The notes under the pieces: model-generated
What the model was told of the DNA's origin: nothing
The model's database searches: none
What the model saw: the letters and a program-made list of their open reading frames with translations, nothing else
Program-made: the position numbers and the translations under genes
DNA from: Mycobacterium sp.
GTDB taxonomy: Bacteria > Actinomycetota > Actinomycetes > Mycobacteriales > Mycobacteriaceae
Assembly (NCBI GenBank): GCA_016197405.1
Contig: JACPVR010000015.1
Span: forward strand, 62,001-126,000
Reading direction: 5' to 3'
Length of the DNA stretch: 64,000 bases
Part shown: one piece after another, positions 6,986 to 16,747 of the stretch
Position numbering within the stretch: the first letter of the stretch is position 1
Layout of the letters: every line of letters starts with the position of its first letter

Positions 6986-9757
6986 GTGGTCGTCAATCAG
7001 GACGGTTCCTTCCTGTACACCCCCAGTGACGATGCACGCCATGAATCCGCCGCTGGTGCAGGGACTTTCACGTTCACGGTCAAGGCCACGAATAGTGCTG
7101 GCGCGTCGATCGATATCCCCATCACCGTGCCGGTCGGACCGGCGATCAACCAGGATCCGATCGCTGCCCAACCCGTGGTCAATTCACCGGTCTCCGGCGT
7201 CGTACACGGAACGGTGGTCGTGACCGATGCTGACCAGGATGGTTTGCATTACGTGGTGCTGGCCCAGCCCAGCACCGGGACGGTCGACATCGACCCGAAT
7301 ACCGGGCTATTCACCTACACCGCATCTGCTGAGGCCCGCGCCGCGGCTGCCGCGACGCCACACCCTGACAGCGGATCGTTCACCGTCGTCATCACCGATG
7401 GGCACGGCGGCGTGACGACCGCTGATATCTCGGTCGGGATCTCGCCTTCGGGTGTCCTGGGTGAGGTGGTGCAACAATCGGCCGGTTCGGTATCCGCCGT
7501 ATCGATCACGTATAAGCCCGGCGGCGGCCAAGCAATCATCGCGTCCAACCGCTACGACGGCACCGCGTTCGCGACTTCTTACACCCTCATCGACATAGCG
7601 ACCGGAAACGTCATCGGCGATCCGGTGAGCGTGCGCGGCAGCGTCAACACCGCGCTCGGTGGCCAGCTCAGACCGGAGTTCTCATCCGACGGTTCTCGCG
7701 TGGTCGTCTACACCTGGGCGCCGCCCACCTACGGGAGCACGGGCGAGATCTTCACTACGCGCGTGGCCATCATCGACACTGCGACCGGAGCCCAGATCGG
7801 TTCCACTATCGTCCAGACCGGTGCCGGCGGTGCAAGTTTCGCCGACCACGAAACACGGATCGCGGTCATCACGGGCGCGAATACCATCTATGGCAGCGAT
7901 GACGCACCGACGCAAGTGTCGGTGTACGACGTCGTTACCGGAGCGCAGATCGGTGAAAGGGTAACCCTCTTCGACACGCGCTACTCGTGGGTCGAGCGCA
8001 GCCAGGACGGAACGAAAGCGATCTTCATCTTGGAGAGCGAGGTCGTCGACACTGCAGCCGACCTCCGTCGCCGCACATCGTCAATTGCCATGGTCGATCT
8101 GGTGACTGGCGCTCAGATCGGCGAGACGCTCCAGCAGATCGGCAGCGCCAATGGGTCGGTTCAGTTCGTCGCCGGCGACACCCGTGCCGTGGTCAGTACG
8201 TCGGAGCTCCTCGACTACGACGCGGATCGTTGGACGACCCGGGTGACGGTGCTCGATACGGCAACCGGTGACATCGTCGGGACCACATTCATAGTGCCCG
8301 GCGACGCTGGGGGTTTGTCGCTTGCTGGTGAAACGCGTGCAGTCGTTATCACCAGTGACGGACGCAACGTGCAGGGAGCGACCTACATTTCGGTGATCGA
8401 CACCGTCACGGGAACTCCTGTGCACGCCAGCGTGTTGCTCCCGGGCTCGACCTATTCTGGCGCAGAGCTCACCTCCGACGGTTCACGAGCTGTGGTCACT
8501 ACTTCCGACTACGACAGCGGTACCCGGCTGGTGGTCATCGATACGCAGAGCGGTGCACAGGTGGGTGACACTTTCGAACAGTCGGGAGGCGGGGAGAGCC
8601 TCCTTGCGCTTGACGGAACGCGGGCGATCCTGGTCACCAACCGCCTGGACTTGTCGGGTTACACCGCATACGCCAGCGTCATCAACACGGCTACGGGCGC
8701 CCAGCTCGGGACCACGGTCAGTCACGTAGGGTTTGCAGCCAGTCAGATCGTCGCAGACGGTACGAGAACGATCCTCACCATCGGCAGCAACAACTACGAC
8801 CAAGCAACCGTGGTCATCATCAACAATGTCACGGGGGCCCAAGTCGGCCAAGCCATTACGGCTGCTGGCTACGGGTACGACGTGCAACTCGTTCACGACG
8901 ACGCGCTTGCACTGCTGGTAGCCCAGGACAGCTCGACAAATTCGACCCATGTGAGTGTCATCGATACCCGCAGCGGAGAGCAGATCGGGGACACGGTCAC
9001 ACGACCCGGTAACGCATATGTGTGGACGACCGATGATGAGGCGTACGGTCTGTTGATTGGGGGCACGACCGATGCAAGCGGTGCGGCGACGACCACGATC
9101 ACCGTCATCGATATCGCTACCGGGCAGACGGTAGGCGACGACATTTCGATCGAGGGCGCGGTGAAATATCGCATCTTCAACAACGACTCGTCACGGGCAT
9201 TCTTCTACAGCGAAACCGCCGACCCTTCAACATTCGTCACGACTGTTCACCTCAGTCTGATCGATCTGAACATCGGGGCTCAGATCGGCGAAACTATCGA
9301 GCCAACAGGCTATTTCGAGAGTTGGGCGTTTTCGGGACCCGACCGCGCCGCACTGATCACGAAGAAGTACGACTCGTCGAATGATAAGTACGACGTGCAA
9401 ATGACCATCATTGACGCCAATACCGGAGCGCAGGTGGGAGATCCGCTATTGCTGGTCGGTGAGCCGACGCGGGTCCACTGCACCGCTGACGGCAATTATG
9501 TGGTTGTGACGACTACGACGTATGACAGCGTGAGTGAAAGGTCCATCAGCCGGCTCGCGATCGTTGACTTGCACACCGGTGCCACCGAGCGAGCCGTGCT
9601 GACTCAGCAGGGGTCGACGCCGCCCTACTACTTTGGCACCGGCGCGCCGGTGTTCAGTGATGACGGCACCCAAGCGATCCTCGCAACCGGCGACTACGAC
9701 GCGACAACCGATACCGGAACGCTGACGATCACGACGGTAGCGCTACCCGCAGGGTAG
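6986..9757 (+). CDS. C-terminal half of exported repeat protein: cadherin-like repeats plus about 14 beta-propeller-like repeats
   Basis: 923 residues in the same frame as the upstream part. The GTG at 6986 is only a possible restart, with no clear ribosome-binding site; the coding pattern already runs from 6959. It finishes the broken cadherin-like repeat, adds another (DADQDGLHYVV, then GLFTYTAS), then carries about 14 imperfect repeats of 45-60 residues containing [V/I]ID-x-x-TGAQ[I/V]G-x-T. These resemble WD40/YVTN-type beta-propeller blades and probably form one or two propellers. There is no leader of its own, so if translated separately it would not be exported. It most likely belongs to the 5525 gene as an adhesion or wall-associated protein. 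Confidence 0.65.
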   Translation: MVVNQDGSFLYTPSDDARHESAAGAGTFTFTVKATNSAGASIDIPITVPVGPAINQDPIAAQPVVNSPVSGVVHGTVVVTDADQDGLHYVVLAQPSTGTVDIDPNTGLFTYTASAEARAAAAATPHPDSGSFTVVITDGHGGVTTADISVGISPSGVLGEVVQQSAGSVSAVSITYKPGGGQAIIASNRYDGTAFATSYTLIDIATGNVIGDPVSVRGSVNTALGGQLRPEFSSDGSRVVVYTWAPPTYGSTGEIFTTRVAIIDTATGAQIGSTIVQTGAGGASFADHETRIAVITGANTIYGSDDAPTQVSVYDVVTGAQIGERVTLFDTRYSWVERSQDGTKAIFILESEVVDTAADLRRRTSSIAMVDLVTGAQIGETLQQIGSANGSVQFVAGDTRAVVSTSELLDYDADRWTTRVTVLDTATGDIVGTTFIVPGDAGGLSLAGETRAVVITSDGRNVQGATYISVIDTVTGTPVHASVLLPGSTYSGAELTSDGSRAVVTTSDYDSGTRLVVIDTQSGAQVGDTFEQSGGGESLLALDGTRAILVTNRLDLSGYTAYASVINTATGAQLGTTVSHVGFAASQIVADGTRTILTIGSNNYDQATVVIINNVTGAQVGQAITAAGYGYDVQLVHDDALALLVAQDSSTNSTHVSVIDTRSGEQIGDTVTRPGNAYVWTTDDEAYGLLIGGTTDASGAATTTITVIDIATGQTVGDDISIEGAVKYRIFNNDSSRAFFYSETADPSTFVTTVHLSLIDLNIGAQIGETIEPTGYFESWAFSGPDRAALITKKYDSSNDKYDVQMTIIDANTGAQVGDPLLLVGEPTRVHCTADGNYVVVTTTTYDSVSERSISRLAIVDLHTGATERAVLTQQGSTPPYYFGTGAPVFSDDGTQAILATGDYDATTDTGTLTITTVALPAG

Positions 9758-9790
9758 CGGCGGACCGACGCGAGTCCTGGTTGCGGGAGA

Positions 9791-10075
9791 TCAGCGCTTC
9801 AGTTCGGCAGCTCCGGCTCCTTTGCGCCGGATGGCGGCCTTGACCCAGGCCACTGTCCAGCCGCCGCCCCACACCATCCACGCGATACCCGCGCCGTAGT
9901 GCAGGTGCTGGGTGTCCTCGTCGCCGGATGTCGATGTCAGTAGGGGGATGCCGAATCGCAAGGTGACGATCAGTGATAGCACCGCGACGATGGCGAACGC
10001 GTAGTCGATGGAAATTCGACGCTTTGCTGGAGCTATTGATGGCAAGATTTCTTGCTTGGGAATCTCAATCGTCAT
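9791..10075 (-). CDS. Small two-helix membrane protein
   Basis: 94 residues from ATG at 10075 (MTIEIPKQEIL), with GAGG upstream; a longer frame to 10132 adds an Arg/Pro/Ser-rich stretch that does not look genuine. Two hydrophobic segments are seen, about residues 22-47 (FAIVAVLSLIVTLRFGIPLL) and 58-82 (GIAWMVWGGGWTVAWV), with a basic C-terminal tail (IRRKGAGAAELKR). It converges with the surface-protein gene and diverges from the gene at 10342. No family recognised. Confidence 0.55.
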   Translation of the reverse strand: MTIEIPKQEILPSIAPAKRRISIDYAFAIVAVLSLIVTLRFGIPLLTSTSGDEDTQHLHYGAGIAWMVWGGGWTVAWVKAAIRRKGAGAAELKR

Positions 10076-10341
10076 GCGCGAACTACCTCTACATATGGGC
10101 GTCGATCTGCAAGATGGCCTGGTTCTTGGCAAATTTGACGACCGTTACCGACTCGTTATTTTAGGGTACTGGTGGTCTCGTCGCAAAGTGTGTTTGCTGG
10201 CAGGTTGCTGGGTCCGGTGCGCGGTGCCGGGGGCAGCCGGATTTCGTACGCGGCATTGGAGTAGTCCACTACGCGTGCATGTGCGGGTTGTGGTTCTTAA
10301 TGTCCACTGCGGCAGGGAAATACCGACCTACGGGGGTAGAC

Positions 10342-10923
10342 ATGACAACGAAGACGCCGGACATTCTGCGGCTGATAGCGCGCATCGATCCGCGGTTGTG
10401 GGAGGTCATCGTTCCTCCGCAGCCGCCGTGGCTGCGCACCGAAGTTCGTGGGCCATTCCCGCAGCCGTGGCGTGACGCCGTCGAACAGGGTCCGATCCCT
10501 GACCCGTGGATTGCGGCGGCGGACGATCTGCAGCTGTACGCCCAAATCCAGGCGGCTGACCTGGCGCGTCGTGTCGTCGATGCCGCTTCAGCGGCGAGCG
10601 TTCAAGGCGCAGACGGACCGGCGGTCATCGCTCGGACCATCGACCAATGGGTCAAGATCGATGACGGAGATGGAACCGGGCACCTGCCGTTCCCGTTTCC
10701 CTTCCCCTCGCCATGGGCTGTGAAACCGCCCAGGCCGCCGCGCCCCAATGAGCTGATAGATCTCGGGCAGGTGCTGACTGCCGCAGCGCTGTCGTTCGCC
10801 ACGCTCGGGGAGACGATCCAGGATCCCGGGCTCAGCTCTGCGATCGAGCATGGTGTCGAGACGATCGCCACGCGCGTCGCGGCACTGGACGTGAGCCGCG
10901 GGGCGGTGCGGGCATCGAGATGA
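10342..10923 (+). CDS. Hypothetical proline-rich protein
   Basis: 193 residues from ATG 10342, preceded by CGGGGGT. The N terminus (TPDILRLIARIDPRLWEVIVPPQPPW) is followed by a helical middle and a Pro/Phe-rich stretch near residues 113-135 (LPFPFPFPSPW then KPPRPPRPNE), then a helical C terminus. There is no signal peptide or membrane segment. It converges on jetC, ending 23 bp from that gene's stop. It is in the place where jetD might be expected but is on the opposite strand, far too short, and has no resemblance to a Toprim/DUF2220 protein. Function unknown. Confidence 0.65.
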   Translation: MTTKTPDILRLIARIDPRLWEVIVPPQPPWLRTEVRGPFPQPWRDAVEQGPIPDPWIAAADDLQLYAQIQAADLARRVVDAASAASVQGADGPAVIARTIDQWVKIDDGDGTGHLPFPFPFPSPWAVKPPRPPRPNELIDLGQVLTAAALSFATLGETIQDPGLSSAIEHGVETIATRVAALDVSRGAVRASR

Positions 10924-10945
10924 GCGCAGCGGGTTGGTGCCCGAG

Positions 10946-13900
10946 TTACACCGGCTCGGGCACCCGCTCCTTGCTCACAGTCGCCCGCATCTCTTGACGC
11001 AGCGTGGTGAACTCCGAGATCGTCTTCGACGCCACGGTCGCCACCGGACGTGCGTTGCGACCGGTGGCTTCCTTCTTCGACACCATCACCACGCTGTCGA
11101 TGTAGGGCTGGATCGTCGTCGCGTTCTGCACGGTGGCCACGATGACCAGCTGGAAGCCGAACTTACGGAAGGCCTGCAGCGCCTGCTGGGCGAACTGCGG
11201 ATCGGACTTGGAGAACGCTTCGTCCAGCATGAGCTGGGCGAAAACCGGTTTGTTATCCGTACTTTCGGGACTGGCCAGGTTGAAGCTGAGCGCACCGGCC
11301 AGGCAGAAGGCCATCAGCTTCTCCTGCTCGCCGCCGGAGTTGTCGCCGGCGTTGCTGTGTGTGCGGATCAGTTCGTCGGTGCGCACATCCCACTCGGCGC
11401 AGTCGAAGGTGAACCGGTTGCGGACGTCGAGCGCATCGCGCGTCCAGGCCTTGTCCTCTGGCGCGGTGGACGCCAACCGGTTGCGCAACCGCAGGATGTC
11501 GGCGTACTGATCGAGGATCGCCTGCTTGTCCCCGAGGCCCACCTCGGCGATACGCCGCGAGATGGCCTTGACGATATCGGTGAGCTCGGCGACCGCGGTC
11601 AGGCTGCGCGGGGTGGCCCGCAACGTCAGGCGGGTACCGCGGTTGAACTCGACGGCACCGAGGCCGGTGTTGACCCGCTCGATCTGCTCGCTGATCCGCC
11701 GGGCTTCCTGCTCGGCGACGCGATGCAACGTCAGGATCGCATCCGGTGCCTGCTCGGTGACCAGACGCATCATCCGCTCGTAGGCCTCGGGGAGCTCGCG
11801 CTCGTCGATATGCCTGCACAGTGCGACGTAATCGTGCACCCGCTCGTCGAACACATCACTGTCATTGGGGATGGCATCCGGGAACGCGGTGTCGAAGGTG
11901 TTGAGGATGCGGGCCAGTTCATCGTATGAGCGCCTGCGACTTTCGCGCAGCTGCTCGCGTTCCCGGCGGATCGCGGCGAATACGGCCTCGCGGTGCGGCT
12001 CGGGGTTGAGCAGCTCCAAACTCACCGGCACATCGTTGGCGTAGCGGTTGAGCAGTTCGGTCAGCGGCTCGGAGACGAACGCCGGTGCCAGGCGATCCTG
12101 CAGTTCCAGCAGCTGGGTGCGGCGGGCATCGAGGTCGTCGCGGCGGGTCTGGATGGCACCGCGGCGCGTCATCAACGTCTGGATGTTCTCCCAGCACTCC
12201 TCGGCGCGCGCCGAGAGCGCCTCGATATCGGGGTTGTCGGCAAGCAGCAGTTCGTACTGTTCGCGCAGCCGGTCGGCATGACCGTCGGCGGTCTCGGTGT
12301 CGATGTGGTTCCACTGCGGGAACTGTTCGCAGATCGCCTTGCATGCCGAAACCCGGTCGCGCCACTGCTGGCGTTCGGCGGCGATATCGTCGGCCGCGCG
12401 CCGGGCCGCCTGGTAGGCCTCCTCGGCGTTGGCCAGGTCGACCGTGAGCGCGTCGATCTTGGAGCCGACATCACCTTGGTAGATGTACTCGGAGTGCTTG
12501 AGCGGACGCCGGTCGTCCTTGATGGCCAGCCGCTCTGAGTCCTTGTACAGGCCGGTGTCGGTGACCGCGCGACGGAACCGGGAGAACACGTCCGGGGTGT
12601 CGACGCAGATGTGATCACCGGCGGCAGCGATGACGTCGGCCGCCTCGGCCGCACACGGATGGGTGGGGTCGACGACGAAAAGCTTGCCGGCCAACGTGTT
12701 GGGCTCGGCTTCGCGACCGCTGGCCGACGGGCGCACATGGTGTAGCTGCAGCCGGCCACCCATGTTGGTCTCGTTGACGAATCGCAGCACCGCGCCGTAG
12801 TGGCTGTCTGGGACCAGCAGCCGCAGTCCGACACCGCGCAGTACCTTCTCGACGGCGACGCGCCAGCGGCTCTGCTCGGGCCGCAGGTCCATCAGCTCGG
12901 CGATATAGGGCAGCTCGCGCGCGTCGACGCCCACGGCGGCGGCGATGTGCTCCCGCATGGTGATCGCGAACTCCGGCAGCGCCGAGCCGACATGCTCGAC
13001 ACGTTTGAGTTCCTTGGCGGCATCATCGCGCGCGATGCGGGCCGACTTCTGTGCGTACTCGGCGTCGGTGGAGGCCTCTCGGCCGCGGTCCAGTTTGGCC
13101 AGCAGTTCGGTGGCCGTCGAGGTCAGCTCTTCTCGCAGATTCCAGAATTCGTCGGCGGTATCCGGAACATCCAAACCCTGTGCGGCCAGTGCTGATTCGT
13201 AGGCGGCGCGACGACGCGACACTTCCTCGGCCTGCGCTTCGGCACCGGCCACCTGCGACTGCAGCGGGCCCAGGTTCGCACTCGACCCGCTGATCTGCGC
13301 GTTGAGCGAATCACCCTCAGCCTTGGCGAGATTGAGCTGGCGGGTCACATCCTCGTACTCGTTGCCGAGCTGGTCGATGGTGGTGTCCAGCGATTCGATC
13401 TGGGCCGGACACTGCGCCAGCCGGACGTGGTCGGTGTATGCGCGCACCATCGGCGCATCCACCAGGTCGATGATGCCCAGGTCGGAGGATTCCGCGGCGT
13501 AGCGCTGTTGGATCTTCTCGATATCGCCGAGGATCTTGCGTTTGCGTTGCGCGACGGCCAGCAGTTCGCGGGCGTCGACCAGGGGGTCGATCTGCTTGAG
13601 CGCATCCGGTAGCCGGGTCAGGCTGCTGGGCTCGTCGAGCATGAATTCGCGGACGAATTGTTCCAGTCCGCCAACGCTTTTCAGTGACTTCGCCTTGCCG
13701 AGCAGCTGTTGGGCAGCATCGGAGGCGCGGATGCCGATGGTGGCGTACAGCTGGGCCAGGTACTGCGATTCCACCTTGGTGGAGAACCGCCAGTCGTCCT
13801 TGAACACATTGCTGTCGAAGCGGCCCGCGGCCCAGCGGTTGCAGATGTCTTCGATATCGCGGTCACCGTCCGCCAGTACGAACCGGCTGGAGGAGTCCGA

Positions 13901-14305
13901 TCGGGACTCACCGGTCAGCCATTTCAGCACCAGGCCGGTGACGGCGCGGCCGGTATTGCTGGAGTAGGTGACTGCCACGGCCGACCAGGCGGCGCCCTCA
14001 CCACGCAGGTACATGACCTTGCTGGAGCCGCCGTCGCTGCGTTGGCCCCAGGCGCCGCGGACGTACTTGTCGACGGTGCGTCGGCCGGCGCTGGAACCGG
14101 CGGCGGAGTTGTCGCCCGAGGCGTTGAAGTTGCGCCGGTTGAACGGCAGGAACCCGAGCGAAATGGCATCCAGCAGTGAGGATTTACCACTACCTGAGGC
14201 GCCGGCGATCAGCGCGCCGCCTTCGGTGAACGGGATGGAGTGATAACCGTCGAAGACACCCCAGTTGATGACCTGCAGTCGGGACAGATGGAACTGCTCA
14301 GGCAT
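10946..14305 (-). CDS. jetC: JetC/MksB/EptC-type SMC-like ATPase
   Basis: 1119 residues. Walker [10 protein letters not shown] at 35-43 directly follows an N terminus typical of MukB/MksB/JetC-like SMC proteins ([20 protein letters not shown]). Long Ala/Arg/Glu-rich helical stretches in the middle fit two coiled-coil arms around a central hinge (about 500-600). The C-terminal head has an ABC signature NSGGEQEKL near 989 and Walker [12 protein letters not shown] near 1025. Family knowledge: with JetA (kleisin) and JetB (KITE) it forms a DNA-loop-extruding complex that restricts plasmids in Wadjet systems; M. smegmatis EptC is a homologue. Its start overlaps the jetB stop by 8 bp. Confidence 0.88.
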   Translation of the reverse strand: MPEQFHLSRLQVINWGVFDGYHSIPFTEGGALIAGASGSGKSSLLDAISLGFLPFNRRNFNASGDNSAAGSSAGRRTVDKYVRGAWGQRSDGGSSKVMYLRGEGAAWSAVAVTYSSNTGRAVTGLVLKWLTGESRSDSSSRFVLADGDRDIEDICNRWAAGRFDSNVFKDDWRFSTKVESQYLAQLYATIGIRASDAAQQLLGKAKSLKSVGGLEQFVREFMLDEPSSLTRLPDALKQIDPLVDARELLAVAQRKRKILGDIEKIQQRYAAESSDLGIIDLVDAPMVRAYTDHVRLAQCPAQIESLDTTIDQLGNEYEDVTRQLNLAKAEGDSLNAQISGSSANLGPLQSQVAGAEAQAEEVSRRRAAYESALAAQGLDVPDTADEFWNLREELTSTATELLAKLDRGREASTDAEYAQKSARIARDDAAKELKRVEHVGSALPEFAITMREHIAAAVGVDARELPYIAELMDLRPEQSRWRVAVEKVLRGVGLRLLVPDSHYGAVLRFVNETNMGGRLQLHHVRPSASGREAEPNTLAGKLFVVDPTHPCAAEAADVIAAAGDHICVDTPDVFSRFRRAVTDTGLYKDSERLAIKDDRRPLKHSEYIYQGDVGSKIDALTVDLANAEEAYQAARRAADDIAAERQQWRDRVSACKAICEQFPQWNHIDTETADGHADRLREQYELLLADNPDIEALSARAEECWENIQTLMTRRGAIQTRRDDLDARRTQLLELQDRLAPAFVSEPLTELLNRYANDVPVSLELLNPEPHREAVFAAIRREREQLRESRRRSYDELARILNTFDTAFPDAIPNDSDVFDERVHDYVALCRHIDERELPEAYERMMRLVTEQAPDAILTLHRVAEQEARRISEQIERVNTGLGAVEFNRGTRLTLRATPRSLTAVAELTDIVKAISRRIAEVGLGDKQAILDQYADILRLRNRLASTAPEDKAWTRDALDVRNRFTFDCAEWDVRTDELIRTHSNAGDNSGGEQEKLMAFCLAGALSFNLASPESTDNKPVFAQLMLDEAFSKSDPQFAQQALQAFRKFGFQLVIVATVQNATTIQPYIDSVVMVSKKEATGRNARPVATVASKTISEFTTLRQEMRATVSKERVPEPV

Positions 14306-14990
14306 CGACGGCCTCGTCTTCCTGCTCCTGGGGTGCGCCGCCGTTGAGCAACAGCTCGAACTGCTGCTGCAACTCGGCGATCACCGACGCCGTCATGACG
14401 GCATTGATGACGGGTGAGACGGTGTAGCTGTCCTCGTCGTCGCGGGTCTTGCGCAAGATCTCCAGACCAGCCAACCGAGCGATGGCGGCGTCGATGCGGG
14501 CGGTGAAGGTGACGGCGTCACGGTCGACGTCGTTGAGGACGCCGGAGAACAGCCCGTGCACTTCCTCGCGGCTGATCAGGACCGTCTGATCGCCGGAGGC
14601 GCGCATCATCTGCGCCAGGTGCAGCGCCAGGATCGAGTCGTAGGTACCCAGCGGTTCGCGTCTGAGAAGCTTTACGCCGCGGGCGGATTCGTAGCGGGCC
14701 TGCTCCACGAAAGCGACATCCGCGCCCTCGGCGACGCGCAGCAGCAGGTCGAGTTCAGAGAGCCGGACAGAAAGCTGGGCGCGGTATTCCAAGACCCAGC
14801 TGTAGAGGTCGCTGTCGGCCTCGGCGCTTATGTAGCGGCGGGTCAGCAGCTGCTGGAGCGCCCAGCAGGCGCGGTCAGGTAGCTCGGAGACATCACCGTC
14901 GAACCGGGGTCGACGCTGATGCGGGGTGCGGGCGGTCTGGTCGACCTGGGGGAGCGACGAGAAGTCGATATCGGGTTCGGTGGTGGTCAT
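14298..14990 (-). CDS. jetB: JetB/MksE-type protein (DUF4194)
   Basis: 230 residues from ATG 14990, which overlaps the jetA stop as ATGA; a reading from 15140 is open but lies inside jetA and is Arg/Pro-rich noise. After an acidic N terminus come winged-helix-like segments ([36 protein letters not shown]) typical of the KITE subunit of MukBEF-like and Wadjet complexes. It is expected to bind the kleisin JetA and, with it, the JetC heads. It lies between jetA and jetC with overlaps on both sides, so the three products are probably made in fixed ratio. Confidence 0.85.
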   Translation of the reverse strand: MTTTEPDIDFSSLPQVDQTARTPHQRRPRFDGDVSELPDRACWALQQLLTRRYISAEADSDLYSWVLEYRAQLSVRLSELDLLLRVAEGADVAFVEQARYESARGVKLLRREPLGTYDSILALHLAQMMRASGDQTVLISREEVHGLFSGVLNDVDRDAVTFTARIDAAIARLAGLEILRKTRDDEDSYTVSPVINAVMTASVIAELQQQFELLLNGGAPQEQEDEAVDA

Positions 14991-16456
14991 GAGGCGGCTC
15001 CCAGCAGGCTGGAGATCGGTTCGGTGAACATCAGGTGCGGGACTTCCATCTCGCGGTCGCGGCCATCCAGGGACTGGAAGCGGACGGTGACCGACTCGGC
15101 TGGGTCGGTTGGGATGGGCTGTTTGAGCGCCCAGGACCACAACACGATGACGTGGCCCAGGTAGGCGGAGTCGAGCATCTCGACGGCCGCGGGCAGTGAC
15201 AGCGGCCCGTCCTCGATGGCGCTGTTGATCATGTCCGACATGGCGGGTGCGTCGACCTGGGTGGTCAGCGCCGCGAAACTCGACAGGTCGACATCGCTTT
15301 CGGCCGCGTGAGCGGGTTTCGGGTTGGACAAGTCGCCGATCCGGAAGCTCAGCGCGCCAACGGAACTGATCGAGTGCCGGGCCAGCGGGAGTTCCAGATC
15401 AAGGCGAGAGTCGGTCAGCGAGGCCTTGAGCAGGTTGCGGGCGGCGCCGATGGCCTCGTTGAGCTGGCGGGCCACACCGCGGCTCTGTTCCAGGGTGCCG
15501 AACGCGGTGAAGCGTTTGACCCGCTGCGCGCAGCGCTGCTGGATGCGTTCGACCTCATCGATCTGGTGGCCGACCAGTTCGAAGAACCCGGCCATGACCT
15601 TGCGCAGGGCGGGGTCGAGGGCGGGAAGGGCTTCGGCGACTGCGGCGACGTCGGCTTCGAACTCGGCGCGCTGGTCGGGGTCGTTGATCATCCGCAGGAA
15701 GGCGCGATGGCTGTCGCGGCCCTGGGAATCCCAGGCCGCCTGGTAGTCGGCGTACATCTGACGCTGCCGCTCGGCGTATTCGGTATTGCTGTCGATCGGC
15801 TCGTCCAGGGCGGCGGTGGTCTGCTCCAGCATGGTGCCGTACTGGCCGATGTCGGTGATCAGCCGTTCCATCTGCAGGGCGATGGCATGGGCCTCGTCGT
15901 ACATATCGGTCATGTCGGCGTCGTGTGGTGTGTAGTCCTCGGTGTCTTCGCCGGCGTCGAGTTTGTCCAGCTCGGCGTGCAGTGCGGCGATTTCGGCCTC
16001 GATCCCGGCGCGGATGCGGTCGGGGTCGTTGCCGACGCGGATGGCGATCTGCTTGAGCCGGGAGGCGATGCCGTTGATGGAGCCGCCGGTGGCGATGGTG
16101 TCCTGTCGGCGGATGCCACGCAGGAAATCCAGGGCGCGGCGGGCTTCCTGGGTGAGGTAGCAGAGGTTGCGTTCGATGCCGGTGCGCTGGTCAGCGACTC
16201 GGTGCAGCCACCCCTGGCTGGCCCAGGACTTGATCAGCGCCAGGCCGGACTGAGCGTCGTTGAGTTCGGCCAGGTCGCGTTCGAGCCGGACCACCAGGTC
16301 GGTCTCCGGGATGACACCGCCGGACAGGTGGCGCTCCATCAGCGTGGCGTAAATGCCCAGGTTGAGGGTGGCCAGCAGGCGGATCGTGGGGGAGGACTGG
16401 AGTTCGCGGTTCTCGGTGAGCAGGGTGGCGGCCGATATGACAGTGCTGTCTTCCAC
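14987..16456 (-). CDS. jetA: JetA/MksF-type kleisin-like protein (DUF3375)
   Basis: 489 residues from GTG 16456, with GGGGAG upstream. The N-terminal region is winged-helix-like (LLTENRELQSSPTIRLLATLNLGIYATLMERHL), typical of DUF3375, the kleisin of type II Wadjet/Ept systems. Long helical stretches run through the middle (about 120-330), and a final globular region ends near [13 protein letters not shown]. It bridges the JetC heads and recruits JetB. It is the first gene of the leftward operon; the divergent tex gene starts about 290 bp away. No fourth gene follows jetC, so the nuclease subunit JetD is not encoded here. Confidence 0.85.
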   Translation of the reverse strand: MEDSTVISAATLLTENRELQSSPTIRLLATLNLGIYATLMERHLSGGVIPETDLVVRLERDLAELNDAQSGLALIKSWASQGWLHRVADQRTGIERNLCYLTQEARRALDFLRGIRRQDTIATGGSINGIASRLKQIAIRVGNDPDRIRAGIEAEIAALHAELDKLDAGEDTEDYTPHDADMTDMYDEAHAIALQMERLITDIGQYGTMLEQTTAALDEPIDSNTEYAERQRQMYADYQAAWDSQGRDSHRAFLRMINDPDQRAEFEADVAAVAEALPALDPALRKVMAGFFELVGHQIDEVERIQQRCAQRVKRFTAFGTLEQSRGVARQLNEAIGAARNLLKASLTDSRLDLELPLARHSISSVGALSFRIGDLSNPKPAHAAESDVDLSSFAALTTQVDAPAMSDMINSAIEDGPLSLPAAVEMLDSAYLGHVIVLWSWALKQPIPTDPAESVTVRFQSLDGRDREMEVPHLMFTEPISSLLGAAS

Positions 16457-16747
16457 CTGGCTCCCCGTCTGTGTAGTTGGCTGGACGGTCCAATTTAGAG
16501 GACGCCGGGGACAGCGAGCGCCGGCGCGGGTGGGTGTCGGGGGTGTGTTTGGGTTGGTTGGTCACAGGGGTCTCAGGGGGAACTTGGGTCACTGTGGTTG
16601 GGGCTACCGGCTTGGCCAGCCTTTCGCGTAGCCCTATGACCAACCGTTCCGAGGGCTGAATCTGGCTTTGCTGCTCGCTGGTTCCGATGCAGTGACACGC
16701 CCTACAGTGCGCGGGGCCCTGTCAGCACCATTCGGTAGGGTCGCCGC

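Noticed and set aside
7400..9700. Possible tandem DNA repeat or mobile-element scar in the surface-protein gene
   Set aside because: The repetition is at protein level (propeller-like blades) and is too diverged in DNA to be a recent tandem array.
10342..10923. Candidate jetD next to jetC
   Set aside because: Wrong strand, only 193 residues, Pro-rich and without any Toprim-like motif.
14991..15140. 50-codon N-terminal extension of jetB
   Set aside because: It lies inside jetA and is Arg/Pro-rich; the ATGA junction at 14990 matches the style of the operon.
15308..16498. 396-codon plus-strand frame across jetA
   Set aside because: Gly/Val/Asp-rich shadow of the JetA reading frame with no recognisable domain.
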